Source: Lucinisca nassula
Taxonomy: Eukaryota > Mollusca > Bivalvia > Lucinida > Lucinidae
Assembly: GCA_963580285.1 (NCBI GenBank)
Contig: OY757011.1
Location: 119,107,874-119,171,873, forward strand
Reading direction: 5' to 3'
Length of the DNA stretch: 64,000 bases
Of the stretch, positions 22,555-33,765 are shown piece by piece. Position numbers and translations under genes: made by a program. A model generated the notes under the pieces. It had not been told where the DNA came from and made no database searches. It saw only the letters and a list, made by a program, of their open reading frames with translations. Position 1 is the first letter of the stretch, and every line of letters begins with the position of its first letter.

Positions 22555-22689
22555 TTTGGTTTTACTAGTTATGAATAGACATGCTAATGCACTAGCGTAT
22601 GTAACGCGACGTTTGATTGGATGACGTCAAAATTTGCGGCAATATATCGTCGGAACCCCGACGTCATCATGTATTCTAACACAGCGCGC

Positions 22690-23150
22690 CTATATAGGCA
22701 ATGCAAAATAACTGTGTTTTATTCTGCAACAAATCACAGCTCGGAAGAGCGTGACGTGTGACGTCATTAAAAACTGCAAATTTATGACGTCACTAGTCGA
22801 TTTACTTGACGTTAGACGGTGTAACGTCATTTTCTCGCATCGAAAACATTAGAAAAGGATATAAATGCATGTGTTCCAGTCGATAATTTTAGCGGGATTT
22901 CTTCTAACAATGGCGAAAAGTTGTGAGATTTTGAAGGAAACAACAACATTATTGCCTATTTTCAGCGTGTTAGAATCGAAATAGATCAGCTCTAGCCAGT
23001 GATTTGTTGTGTAATAAATCACAGTTTGTCGGTCAGTTGTAAGTAGACAAATCACGCGCGCTACGCGCTCGTGATTTGTCTACTTTACAACTGACCTCCA
23101 AACTGTGATTTATTACACAACAAATCACAGTTAGAGCTGATCTATTTCTT
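22690..23150. mobile_element. Palindromic element ending in a ~170-bp hairpin
   Basis: It is homologous to 16084-16521 in its left half. The right end, 22978-23148, is one long palindrome of ~80-nt arms around CGCGCTACGCGC (23055-23066), with GATTTGTTGTGTAATAAATC in each arm. Confidence 0.85.
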
Positions 23151-23245
23151 AAACATCGCTTTTCGTTGAGTAGCATTTGGTTTTTTACGCAGCTCACAAT
23201 CGTACAAATTTTTATAGGAGAACTGAATATGTGCATTAGAATGGG

Positions 23246-23320
23246 GATAACTATATTGATAATTGTCATTTGGGGAGGTAAATCGTCGATTGCACGATCG
23301 CAGATTCCGTTTTACGGCCC
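23246..23320 (+). mobile_element. Fragment of the GTCATTTGGGGAGG palindromic family
   Basis: GGGGATAACTATATTGATAA, then TTGTCATTTGGGGAGGTAAA; it matches one arm of the elements at 50877 and 51391. Confidence 0.8.
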
Positions 23321-23369
23321 CAGAATTATTTTGAATATATTTATTCGGCGTACCCCGGTCGAGCTATAC

Positions 23370-24265
23370 TAGACGTGGTGGTCGGCCGAGCTGTCCAAGT
23401 CGAGAAGGGGTCGGAAGCGGGTGTCTGGTTCGGTTTGGCAAAAAGTATGCCGTGCGGAGCCTGCATGGATGGACATCCGCCGGGAATCGGGCGGTGTCTG
23501 TCAGATTTTTGCGGGGAAGCATGGGCGTATACGCTGGGCGGAAATGGGCCGGTGCACTGCAGGTTACCGGCCGTCCGCCGGCCGTATACCTGCCGGCCGA
23601 GCATTCGGTCGATGTTCCGCAGATGTCCGCCCAGTTCCCTGCAGGACATGGCCCGTCGCCGGGCGTGGGACGGGTTTACACCCGCCGGGAATGGTCCAGT
23701 TGTCCAGCGGTATATAAACTGCATCTTCTCCTACCTGTACAACAAACTGGTCAGCTCGGTTGGTGGGTGAACATCCTTCACTTTGTTGACGTCGAAAAAA
23801 AATTTCTTCGAAGAAAAGCGGAACAAGATGCCTCTTATCCCACCACTGCACTTATCACGCATCAGAGATCGGACTCGTCAATCAGTGGGACGCCGGCAGG
23901 AAACCGGTCGGCGAACGAGCGGCGACAGCCGAACAAGGTTTCATCGAGCGGATTCCGCTTGAATACCGTGCTGTCTGGCGCCGGCCGGGCGTCGGCTGAT
24001 TACTGCCAGGTTGTCTTATTGGTCGGGGTCCGCTCTAAAAAATAAACACCGGATGCCAGCCGATGCCATCGACATCGTCCCGACGTCGGTACTATAGCTC
24101 TGCTCGACTTTTATTCGATGTGCCACTGACCAAAAAGTCGGTGAATTTTAAGTGCGAGTTAAAATTTCACCGGGCTCCTCCCGACCACCACCGACGCCCC
24201 CAACCTCCGGCGGGACTCCAGCCTGATTTCACCCCCAAATCAGTCGCCAAGTAGTCGGGCGGGGC
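23370..24265. other. GC- and CpG-rich island of unknown nature
   Basis: Composition changes abruptly from AT-rich to GC-rich (GGCCGTCCGCCGGCCGTATA, CCGCCGGGAATGG and similar) and back near 24265. Frames up to 197 codons overlap in several directions, as expected where stops are rare; none shows a domain. It could be a CpG island, a GC-rich transposon remnant or inserted DNA. Confidence 0.6.
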
Positions 24266-24392
24266 TCGAATAGTGATTTGTGACCGTGGCATATGATTTG
24301 GGAATGTGGGCCGCTTTTAAATGGTTTGACGTATACAGATATCCTTAAGCATACAATACTAAGACTACTTGAAAGATACTTTAATTAGTTAT

Positions 24393-24700
24393 GTTTGTTT
24401 GTTTGTATTGGAGTTTTACGGCCCAGTCAACACTATTTAGGTCATTTTTGAGCCGGTCAGTTTACCTATCAACACTTTCCTGGGCAGGCTTATACGTAAG
24501 CGGTTAACCAGTACAGTGCACATTCTTTCGCCAGAAACTGACAACTGCCCTTCTTGAATCAGCGGAAGGGAGAGAATGACCGTAGAAAAGATTTCATGAT
24601 CAATCTCCACGAAAGAATGTTGCCGACCCCGGCGGGAGTCGAACCCGCGTCCTCGTGATCACCAGTCAGACGCGCATCCGACTGAGCCACTGAGGCCGGC
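24393..24700 (-). mobile_element. SINE-D: complete tRNA-derived SINE with target duplication
   Basis: It is flanked by TTAATTAGTTAT at 24381-24392 and 24701-24712. On the minus strand the head reads GCCGGCCTCAGTGGCTCAGT (A box) and GCGGGTTCGACTCCCGCC (B box), followed by the SINE-D body and an end shared with SINE-A (CCTAAATAGTGTTGAC), then an AAAC tail. 308 bp. Confidence 0.95.
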
Positions 24701-25017
24701 TTAATTAGTTATTGCAATCAGGATCTATTAAGTATGTTTGTCATAAGACAAGTGGGCCACTGTACGTAGTGGATTCCAAAGATCGTTGTCATCATATAAA
24801 CTTACACGATAAGGGAAATGATTGCCCGTTTAAGCCGTACATGTAAAAAGGCCCAGAATCGCTTCTAGACTGCTACACAGACCATCTGGATAGAAGTAGC
24901 ACTCTAAATCGCTTCGGAATCGACGAGCCTATACGGGATTCTATATAACTCGCCATTTTGGGACTCTTGCATACATTGTTGAAAAGAAGCAAACAAATGA
25001 AGTGAAATTGTATGTAC

Positions 25018-25130
25018 AGTAAAATTCCAATATTAAGACCACTTTTAGGACTGTTCAAAAGAGTTCAAAAGTGTTCTTAAAGACCGCTTTTGAACAGTCC
25101 CAAATGTGGTCTCTTATTAGGAGACACTGT
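25018..25130. mobile_element. ACAGTAAAATTCC palindromic MITE
   Basis: ACAGTAAAATTCCAATATTA, then a long hairpin built from GACTGTTCAAAAGAGTTCAA and its inverse. Other copies or parts: 38452, 39690, 58385-58632 and 58992-59095. Confidence 0.8.
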
Positions 25131-25344
25131 GTGTAGAAAATACAAAGAAAGCATAATTAAAACCTTCGGAATTCTACTGAATATTGAAGACATATTCTTT
25201 CTAGGGAAATTAATTTTACACTTAGTGATTAACCCTTTTTGTACCAAATGGAATCTTCCTCCTTATATATAGCAGGAGTCCATTTCAAAATTTAGGGGTG
25301 TCAGGTTGTGTTTTCATCAAAATCTGTTTGGAAAATGACTGAAC

Positions 25345-25440
25345 TTTTAGCAAACAATGGAGGTCCTGATCAGACGCCGCGTTCTGCGGTGTCTGATCTG
25401 GGCCTGCGCTGTTTGCTAAGGTGCCCCTTTAGGTGTACCT
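25345..25440. repeat. GCAAACAGTG hairpin repeat
   Basis: TTAGCAAACAATGGAGGTCC and its inverse GGGCCTGCGCTGTTTGCTAA surround a CTGATCAGACGCCGC stem. Confidence 0.82.
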
Positions 25441-25762
25441 GGTATTAAATGGGTTAAGCTTCCATCTTAGGTGGTGTTTTCCTAAAGAAAAGAAGTTGCC
25501 GCCAGACGGTTCTAATTTTCACCTCCTTAGATCTCACCCAGGAAGCGATTTTGGTTTGGAAAACCCTGTTTCCTGTTCCAAACAAGAAACCACTTTGGAA
25601 AATAGCTGCTAATGGATTCATGTATCTTTGTACCTTTAGCCAGTTTTTGGTCAATGGACTCGATGTTTACAATGCTGTATGTTATTGCTGCTGTTGTTCA
25701 CCTTATTTTCACCGATCAACAAAGTTTAATGCCCCCCAACCCCCCCCCCCCCCCTCCCCACC

Positions 25763-26062
25763 CCACGCCCATCGGGGCTTGGAGAAAGATTGGACTGCAA
25801 GGTGCTTCCACGCAGAGCTGAAACTGACCGCACATGAGTAATGGTAAACCGCTGAGAAGGTGCAGGCCTGCCCAGGCAAAGTGGTGCGGGTCGGACCGTC
25901 CATGCATATAAACCCTATTGGTTTCATTGTGCAGCAGGGCTTAAATGTCATTTCATTTCAATGTCGGTTAAAAGTGCCATACAGTTGAAAGCAAACTCTG
26001 CATAATGACCTAAATAGTGTTGACGGGGTCGTTTAACCTCAATTCAAACAAACAAATAAAAC
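25763..26062 (+). mobile_element. SINE-A copy after a poly-C tract
   Basis: It begins GCCCATCGGGGCTTGGAGAA beside a C-rich run (25739-25756) and ends GTTTAACCTCAATTCAAACA. Near full length. Confidence 0.88.
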
Positions 26063-26712
26063 AAAGTTAAGCCGCACACAAATTAAAAGTTTTGTTATGC
26101 ACTGATCAATAAACAGAGCGCAATGACAATAAATGGCTCGCAAGTACTGATATGTGTTTTCACGTTCACTATTGAACTGAATCAAGATGTAAACCTCAGT
26201 CACCCATCAGTGCTGTCAGTGCGTTATGGTACTTAAAATCAAAGCACTGACAGCAGGCTGAGAAAGATTAACTCTACAATTCCTTTTAAAGCAAACAGTG
26301 TAGACCATGATCAGACCACAGGCGCTTGAAGTTTGGTCCATCAAACGTACTGAAAATGTCCAAATACAAAAGCCCTGGAAGCAATTTACATATATAACCA
26401 TTCCTACAAATCAGTGATAGTCCCGTGGACTTTAGCTATGATGCATGCGTTTCTAAGTTTAGTAATTCTAGCTCGATTGACAAACAATCAATCAAAATCA
26501 TTCGATCCTAAAACGCACAATACAAAATAGAAAAAAATACAGTTTCTGTGGAAAAAAGACAGAACTCTGCGTACCCGCCCAGTCCGATCAGGCTTTACTG
26601 AAATAACTAAGCTGGTAAATAAGATGGTAAGGGGTTAATTCAAGGATAGACACGTCACACAAGATAAAATTTCGTTGTTTCTACAACAAAAAAAACACCG
26701 ACAGCATAGGTG

Positions 26713-26930
26713 TTAAGGGGATGGGAATACCATCAGGGAGATAACTCCTGCAAAAGTTTTTTTTTGTCTCACATGTTAATAGGGGTAAGAAATTGCTCCA
26801 GAGGAAAAAATTCTTTCCTTTAAGAGTACACCCCTTTTCAGTGGAACAGGGCTGCCAACAGGGAGTGCCGAAAGTTGTCTCCCTTTGAAAAATGGCGGAA
26901 GAATCTGCAAGGTGTTCTCAATTCCCTTAA
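26713..26930. mobile_element. piggyBac-like palindromic MITE
   Basis: It starts TTAAGGGGATGGGAATACC and ends GGTGTTCTCAATTCCCTTAA, with TTAA at both ends. Same family as 8037. Confidence 0.82.
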
Positions 26931-27097
26931 GAGCTTTTAACGGTAATTTCAGCAACACAATTAAGACACACCACGCTGAATATTACAATGTGCTACACCC
27001 CTCCCCATCACATCCCAGCCCAACCCCCACTCCACACCTCCAATTATTTTCAGCAACACAATTTCAATGTTTACCATGAATTCGGAAGAAGACTGTT

Positions 27098-27357
27098 TGA
27101 GGTTTTAAAGGTACTCGTCAACACTATTTAGGTCACTTGGAGACGGACGATGCTTCCGATTTTGTGGGACTTTTACCCGACATTAAGATCAAATGACATC
27201 TCAAGCCCTAACGCTCATAGAAACTGCTAGGTTTTAAGGAACGGTCCGACTCGCATCAGACCTAACCGGTTTACCAGTACTCAAGTTTGGTCGGTTTTAG
27301 GTCTACGCGGAAGCATAATGCAACCCAATCTATTTCTCCGAGCCCCGATGGGCGGGG
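27098..27357 (-). mobile_element. SINE-A copy, diverged
   Basis: GAGGTTTTAAAGGTACTCGT to CCGAGCCCCGATGGGCGGGG, with many substitutions. Confidence 0.82.
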
Positions 27358-27704
27358 TGCATGGTTGAATGGAAACAGTTTAGAACATGAACGCAGTCCA
27401 AGTTTTGCATTTGGTTTGATTTGGTCGATGGTTTAATGACCAGTCAACTTTAATAAGGTCATGTCGAGCGATCACATGGTCAACGATAGTCACGTGGGCG
27501 ATCGCAGGGAAGCTTCTTGGTCATGTAGTAACAATAAACACTCGACACAAAAAGAAAAATAGAATGAAAAGCCGTGAGCTCTGAGGTAACGATTCTCTTT
27601 GATTGGATTCCAAAGTGGTCATATCTCGCAATAAATAGCACTCCCGGTTGGCAATGCATCTTAGTTTATTACACTAAGCTAGAAAAGAAGGTCTCCATCG
27701 AATA

Positions 27705-27730
27705 AATAAATAAATAAATAAATAAATAAA
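27705..27730. repeat. (AATA)n microsatellite
   Basis: About six AATA units directly before the second SINE-D. Confidence 0.95.
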
Positions 27731-27742
27731 ACCTACTGTCGA

Positions 27743-28045
27743 TTTTTTTTGTTTTGGAGTTTAACGGTACAGTCAACACTATTTAGGTCAATTTTGAGCC
27801 GTTCAGTTTACCTATCCACACTTTTACTGGGCAGGCTTATACATAAGCGGTTTACCAGTACAGTGCGCATTCTTTCGCCAGAAACTGACAACTGCTCTTC
27901 TTGAATCAGCGGAAGAGAGAGAATGACCGTAGAAAAGGTTTCATGATCAGTCGCCATGAAAGAATGTTACCGACCCCGGAAGGTATCGAACCCGCGTCCT
28001 TCTGATCACGTCAGACGCGCATCCGACTGTGTTACCGAGGCCGGC
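27743..28045 (-). mobile_element. SINE-D copy with target duplication
   Basis: It is flanked by AACCTACTGTCGA (about 27729-27741) and AACCTACAGTCGA (28046-28058). The head's A box has decayed (GTTACCGAGGCCGG side); the body matches 24393-24700. Confidence 0.9.
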
Positions 28046-28320
28046 AACCTACAGTCGAATATTTCAATGGCTCTATAACACCTTTGGGACTATGGAAATG
28101 CTTCTAGATATAGTTATAGCCGCTGAGGGTTAATCCATCGCGAAAACACGCCTGTGATGAACTGTATTTCTCATTGCGTAAATTTCATACCCGTTAGAAG
28201 AATTTGCACCAATAACCACATTTACCATATTGTCGGTCAATTTCGCTAAAAATTTGGGGGTCTAAAATTTGTGCTCAAATTTCTCATCATGATAATTTCT
28301 GACATGTGATGATTTGGTAA

Positions 28321-28622
28321 GTATTCGTCACACCTGTGAAGAACTGGTGCGACTTTTTCTCGGGTGTGAAGAATTGGTACCAATTCCTCGCACTTGTAAA
28401 GAATCGGTTGATCATTTATGACGTGTAAAAAAATTGGTAAGTATTCGTCACACCTGTGACCTGTGTTTTTTGCGATGTGAAGAATTGGTAGCATGTGAAG
28501 AATTGGTACCAATTCCTCTTACATGTGAAAAAATGGTACCAGTTCCTCACACATGAGAAGAATTGGTACCAATACTTCACATATGTGAGGAATCGGTACC
28601 AAATCCTCACACATGTAAAGAA
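28321..28622. repeat. Minisatellite of palindromic GAATTGGTACCAATTC units
   Basis: Roughly nine units of about 30-35 bp alternate GTGAAGAATTGGTACCAATT with CCTCACACATGTGA. Both parts are self-complementary, so the array can fold at many points. Confidence 0.85.
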
Positions 28623-29064
28623 TCTCAATTAGTCACTGGCTGAAATAGTTTCTGAAAAAATGAATCTGCATGAAAATAATTTAGGGTAAACCTAGGGTCA
28701 TCAGTTGGACAAATTATGATGGGCTGGAGTCCTAGATGCTACATTACAGGTTTCTTGAAAATCAGTCCACGGGTTCAAGAGAAGATCAAAGTTTTTAATG
28801 GTTTTACCATATATGGGCGTGGTAGCCATCTTGGTCATGTGACCCAGATGCCGCGAACAAACTATCGTTCCCCCAACCCGTAGAGGCTCAACACCAATTT
28901 TGGCTTTGATTGGCAAATCAGTTTCAGAGGAAATGTTTGTAGAATGTGAGCGGACGACGAAGGATGCCGAGTATGGGTATACTATAAATTCACAACCTAT
29001 CCCAAGCACCAAGAGGAAGCGGAAACCCCTTCCAAACAGAAACCACATAATTACATATAAAAAA

Positions 29065-29269
29065 TAAACATATATGGTATAACTTGGGTTTACAGGGGTG
29101 TACATTATTTTTCTTATTTCTGCTCAAAACATAGATTGTGGGTACTCGTTAGGACCGCCTCGCCTCGCCGATCTATTATGAAAAATATCAGAATTTTTAT
29201 CTGATAATTTTCAGTTTTTGGTGGTAAAATTTTCAATATACGTATTTGTATAGGCGTGTTTTCGTAATG
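29065..29269 (+). mobile_element. CGAAAACACGCC MITE, copy E (core-deleted)
   Basis: GGGTTTACAGGGGTGTACAT and half of the core (GTACTCGTTAGGACCGCCTC), then TGTATAGGCGTGTTTTCGTA at the right end. Confidence 0.82.
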
Positions 29270-29663
29270 AACGTTCAGTTCAATGAAACATGTCAACAGC
29301 TTCGTGCAATTTACTATACACCACCGGGGTAGACATGATTATACTTATTCTTGCTTTAAATATTGATTCGGGGTACTCATTAGAATCGCCTCATTCGCTC
29401 CAAAACCGATGGCTCGTTTACCATGACTGATTCGAAATCCTTCTTCTGTCCCTATATACGGCCATGATACACGGTAATCATTGAAACTGCTAATTACGTT
29501 TTTGGATTAACATGATAGAACGTGTTCTATTTCCAACGACTCGTAGTAAACAACAGTAACGAAGCATGGAAAATGTAAAGCTTTTTATTTATTCAGAAAT
29601 TTAGTCATCATACGTAGCCGATTATTGCTCTCTCTCCTGACGATATTTCAAATATAAAGCTGA

Positions 29664-29732
29664 CTGAAGATAAAAAAAAAATCGCTTGAAGCACCACTGA
29701 GTGGTGCTTCAAGCGATTTTTTTTATCTTCAG
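29664..29732. repeat. Perfect ~33-bp-arm palindrome
   Basis: CTGAAGATAAA, an A run, ATCGCTTGAAGCACCAC, then TGA, and the exact inverse to CTTCAG. Confidence 0.93.
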
Positions 29733-29999
29733 TATACTTGTAAGTATGGCGAATCGAACAACACAAATGCTGTTTATACTTATCATTCATGATCAAAACT
29801 GATGTTTATTTGATCTAAAAACCTCATATGCCAATTGAGAGACTATTATCACTTACTAGGTTAGTGCTGGTTAGTGAAGACAACATGGCTTCTTGACATT
29901 GTTGTCAAGAGGAAGAAAATGTACACATAAAGCCCTTCAAGCCCCTTAACATTGTTCCTATAACACTCCCCAAGAAAAGATGGCCATAAAGGTTGTGAT

Positions 30000-30001
<2 letters not shown>

Positions 30002-30074
<73 letters not shown>
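30002..30074. repeat. (TC)n microsatellite
   Basis: About 36 CT dinucleotides with one break near 30040; it accounts for the Arg/Glu-repeat frame on the other strand. Confidence 0.97.
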
Positions 30075-30454
30075 AGAGATTAATGGTAACATTAACAGAA
30101 ACATATCTTCTGACTATATCTATCAGTGTTACGTAAATAAAAGAAATATTGGCTGATTCTTGAGATATACCTGACACCTGTCGAAGCTTTACTAACTTTG
30201 GCTGTTCAATTGTGGGGGCGTTTAATTCATTGGAAAAATGCGAGTTCTACAACTGCTAGCGGCCCCATACGTGTCAAGGAAATGCTTTTGATCATGAGGG
30301 TCCACGAAAACTTGTCATCTCGCGCAGTCCGATCAGAAATTTCGATGTGCGCTACATTCGGTGCCTTTTTTGGGTCGATATTGTTTCGACCCAACGTAAC
30401 TAAGCATAGCAGCTCTTTAGTGATAAAGTCCACGTGACTTCCACTGATTTGCAG

Positions 30455-30720
30455 GAAATAGAAGCATAGGCAATGATCAGGAATCGATACAATTAACCCA
30501 CAGCTCCCATAGACACCAATGGGAAAGAAACAAAAACATGAAATAACTAGACCCTAATGGAAACATCAATAGATAGAAGAAAGCCAAAAGGACACTTACT
30601 TTCCCACAAAATGGCCAATTGCCTATCCAAAACAAAAAGACACAAGCGACACACACACACCCAAAGACAAACCATCACAAAAATAAACCGCGACAGAAGT
30701 ACCGCCTTGGAAGGGTCAGT
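30455..30720 (-). repeat. Dispersed ~260-bp repeat (family E)
   Basis: Inverse of 57200-57455 and of 40095-40300. Shared words: GATCAGGAATCGATACAATT, CCAATGGGAAAGAAAC, TTTCCCACAAAATGGCCA and GCGACAGAAGTACCGCCTTG. Confidence 0.85.
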
Positions 30721-30724
30721 TATG

Positions 30725-31310
30725 TTTGTTTGATTTGAGGTTTTACGTCCCCGTTAACACTGTATAAGCCATTTTGGAGACATTGCTCCCAATTTTGAGG
30801 GACTTTTACCCGACATGGAGATGAAATGACTTCTCAAGCCCTGCCACCCAAATGAAACCAATAGGGTTTATATGCATGGGCAGTGCGACACGCACCATTT
30901 TGCCTGGGCAGGCTTAGATTTACCAGAACTCATGTGTGGTCAGTTTTATCTCTGCGTGGAAGCATGAATGAATGAACTGGTTTTAAGGTAACCGTGCACT
31001 AAAAGCGTATTGGGGCTACTCCTAGACCATGTCTAGGATTAGTTTTCCCACTTTCAAAAAGGCTTTCGCATGGAGTTGTGCATTAATTCCGGTGTACTCC
31101 CCTCGTCTCAGTCACGGTGCAAAGAAGGTGAAAGCGGTCTGTAAGAACCAGCGGTTTTTGACGGAGTCTCCAAAATGTTGTGCGCTGTCAATCGCGGCTA
31201 TGGTACATGGTCAATTCCGACCTGCAAATCTTGTTCCATAGCCAGTGCCCGTCGCGTGGAAGCATCACGCAGTCCATCTACTTCTTCAAGCCGCGATGGG
31301 CGGGGGCCGG
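30725..31310 (-). mobile_element. SINE-A copy interrupted by a 288-bp insertion
   Basis: Left part 30725-30965, right part 31254-31310 (ending CGATGGGCGGGGGCC). GCGTGGAAGCAT occurs at 30954-30965 and again exactly 300 bp on at 31254-31265, so the 288 bp between (30966-31253) look like an insertion with a 12-bp target duplication. The insert has a 70-codon frame (31029-31241) without a known domain and no second copy here. Confidence 0.88.
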
Positions 31311-32351
31311 GGAACGGTCAGTGAGGGGACATATTAAATCGATTTTACGCGGCCGCAATCCTCGCCCTTATTTCCGTCGCGATTTAGACATATAATTTGT
31401 TCAGTCCGCATGAGGGCCTCATAACCCATCAGTGCAACATCTCCGAGAACACAAAAATCAAACAACCACAGAGATGAAACAATGGTGAGGACTCGACAGC
31501 AAGAAACCACTAAAATGCTAAAGCAAAAGAAAACCGTCCGTTAGACTACGATGTGCCCGACCAGAGACAGAGCATCAGGCACCAACCAAAATAACATAAC
31601 CTTGTAACGGTTATTTATAGAAAATAGCCGTGTTGCGTAATAGGGTTATTTATAGAATCTGGACTGGATTCTTGGGTTGGTTTGGCAAACACTGTACATC
31701 CAGGTCAGACGCCACAGAACGAAGCGTCTGATACTGTTTACTTATAGTACAGGAATGGCTAAACGAAATTTAACAGTCTAAGTCACCGTTCACTTTTTCA
31801 AGTTTCTCTTAGAGACAATCGACCCACCAGTGCTGTCAGTACTTTGATTTACTCTGAAAGGTATTTCGCTGACTCCAACTTTAATCGCAAAATGCCGCTA
31901 TTAAATATTATTTTGAAATATTATAATTGCTATAAGAATGCACAAAATTGTAACAAATTGCGTCTGATACAGACGTTTTCTTGCAATATTAACAGAAAGT
32001 GAAGATTTTAGTTGTTAAAGTAGGCTACTGTCGTTGTTTTTCCCCAGTTTTGTATACTTCATGTAAGGATTAAGGGTTGTTATTTTGAAAATTAAAATGC
32101 CGCCAGCTAATTAAATAAAAATTGCACTTATTTGATATCTTTCTGAAGGCATTTAAACGGGCAATTAGATTAAACCGGAACAAGGTTGTCAAATCGAAAA
32201 ATAAAAAAAGTTGCATTTGTTTTAAAATTGTTTTCCATTAAGCCTGTTATTTTCAACAAGAGATTCTCTACAGGTAAGCCGGGAAGGTCAGCGCACAGTA
32301 AAAGGCTTAATCCTTTGCGCCAAAGGCATAAATGTCAATAATAGTTGCGGC

Positions 32352-32624
32352 TTAAGGGGAATGGATGCACCTTCAGGGGAGGCAACTCCTGCAAAAGTAT
32401 TTTGTCTCCCATGTCTCCCATGTCAATATGGGTCAACTCTTAAAGAAAAGAATTTGCTCCTGAGGAGCTAATTCTTTCCTCGGACCCATCAATGCCGGTA
32501 TTGATGGGTCCGAGTTCTTTCCAAAAAGAGTTGACCCCTTTTTCGGTTTGACAGGGCTTATAGGAAAGGGAATAGGTAGTCCCGAAAGTTGTCTCCTTTT
32601 GAAAAACCGCATCCCCTTTATTAA
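32352..32624. mobile_element. piggyBac-like palindromic MITE
   Basis: It starts TTAAGGGGAATGGATGCACC; the right end is CGCATCCCCTTTATTAA. The centre holds an extra hairpin, GGACCCATCAATGCCGG and its inverse (about 32480-32510). Confidence 0.8.
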
Positions 32625-32770
32625 GTTTGCATTGGGAAAAAAGTATTTCGAGTTTTGGAAGTTAAGCATTTGTCACACCGGGGTGGCGTGATATCATCCA
32701 AAAATTCTCAGTGTTTATGTTTTTCTTTTCTTTCTTAATTTTATTTATTTTATTTTTTATTCAGAGTGGC

Positions 32771-32955
32771 TATTGACAAACGTTTGTCAATAGCCAAACT
32801 ACTGACAAACATTTGTCAATAGCCGATGCACGTTAAAATGACTTTTGACAAACGTTTGTCAATAGTGAATTTATGTGATATTGATATGTGATAAATCGAT
32901 ATTAACAAACATCTGTCAATAGCCATTTTTATGTGAAACGTTTGTCAATAGCCAG
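32771..32955. repeat. Array of TTGACAAACGTTTGTCAA palindromes
   Basis: Five versions of the 18-bp palindrome or its half, each followed by TAGCC or TAGTG, at irregular spacing. The intact ones are at about 32774-32791 and 32846-32864. Confidence 0.88.
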
Positions 32956-33027
32956 CTCTTTTGCATTTTTTTTTTCATTTTCGGTGCAATTCTGTATCCT
33001 GGATAAATCTATGACCCTGGGTGTTAC

Positions 33028-33318
33028 TGATTGATTGTATTGGTGTTTAACTGTGGTCCATTTTGTGCTGTCTCCAAGGGAAAGAAGGGAAAAAGAAAGA
33101 AGAGACAGTAGAGAAGATGAAAGTGAAGGGGAGAAAGAGGAAAATGAATGGATGTGTAGAAACTAGAAACTAAAGAAATATAAACAGTATTCCCCATCTA
33201 CCCTTACCCGCTGCTAGGACATCAGGCCTTGCCCAACTGTAGACCAACATCAGCTGGACGTCCCAGTGATGCAAGATACACGACACTTTCGTCTCACACA
33301 GCCGCCCCCGACTGTGGA
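33028..33318 (+). repeat. Dispersed SINE-like repeat (family F)
   Basis: GATTGTATTGGTGTTTAACT, GTGCTGTCTCCAAGG, GCCTTGCCCAACTGTA and CAAGATACACGACACTTTCG, shared with 44098-44312. Confidence 0.78.
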
Positions 33319-33498
33319 GGAAACAACAATGTTTTCTGTCCCTGACCTATAAACGAGAATTCTTCCAGATGTCGGGTTTGTTTTCACTTACAGACGGGCA
33401 TGCCCTCACTGTAGTCATGTCCAAAACACAGTTTCCCTTGTCGCGCCTCATTTTATGACTGAAGCCTATGTCACAGTGGGGCCTATGATATCATAACC

Positions 33499-33765
33499 CG
33501 CCCATCGGGGCTTGGAGAAATAGACTGGGCCGCAGGGCGCTTCCGTGCAGATCTGAAACCGACAGAACTTGAGTACTGGTAAACTCTGCTCAAGAAACGT
33601 GATGCGAGTCGCCCCCCCCCCCCCTCCTTAAACCCTAGAGGTTTCTATGGGCGGTAGGATTTGAGACGTCATTTCATCTCAATGTCGGGTAAAACTCCCA
33701 TAAAATCGGAAGCAACCCTAAATAGGGTTGACGAGCACATAAAACCTCAACTCAAACAAACAGTC
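33499..33765 (+). mobile_element. SINE-A copy with poly-C expansion
   Basis: GCCCATCGGGGCTTGGAGAA to ACCTCAACTCAAACAAACAG; a run of 13 C replaces part of the GGACCGTCCATGC region (~33612-33624). Confidence 0.85.

Noticed and set aside
23375..24045. Overlapping frames of 98-197 codons in the GC-rich island
   Set aside because: Open on several frames and both strands at once, as GC-rich sequence gives by chance; no motif.
24616..24700. tRNA gene with A and B boxes
   Set aside because: It is the head of a SINE with target duplications; a second copy is at 27743-28045 and the acceptor stem is not maintained.
29905..30177. Arg/Glu-repeat protein on the minus strand
   Set aside because: Translation of the (TC)n microsatellite.
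32771..32955. CRISPR array of palindromic repeats
   Set aside because: Spacing is irregular, spacers are similar to each other and there are too few units.
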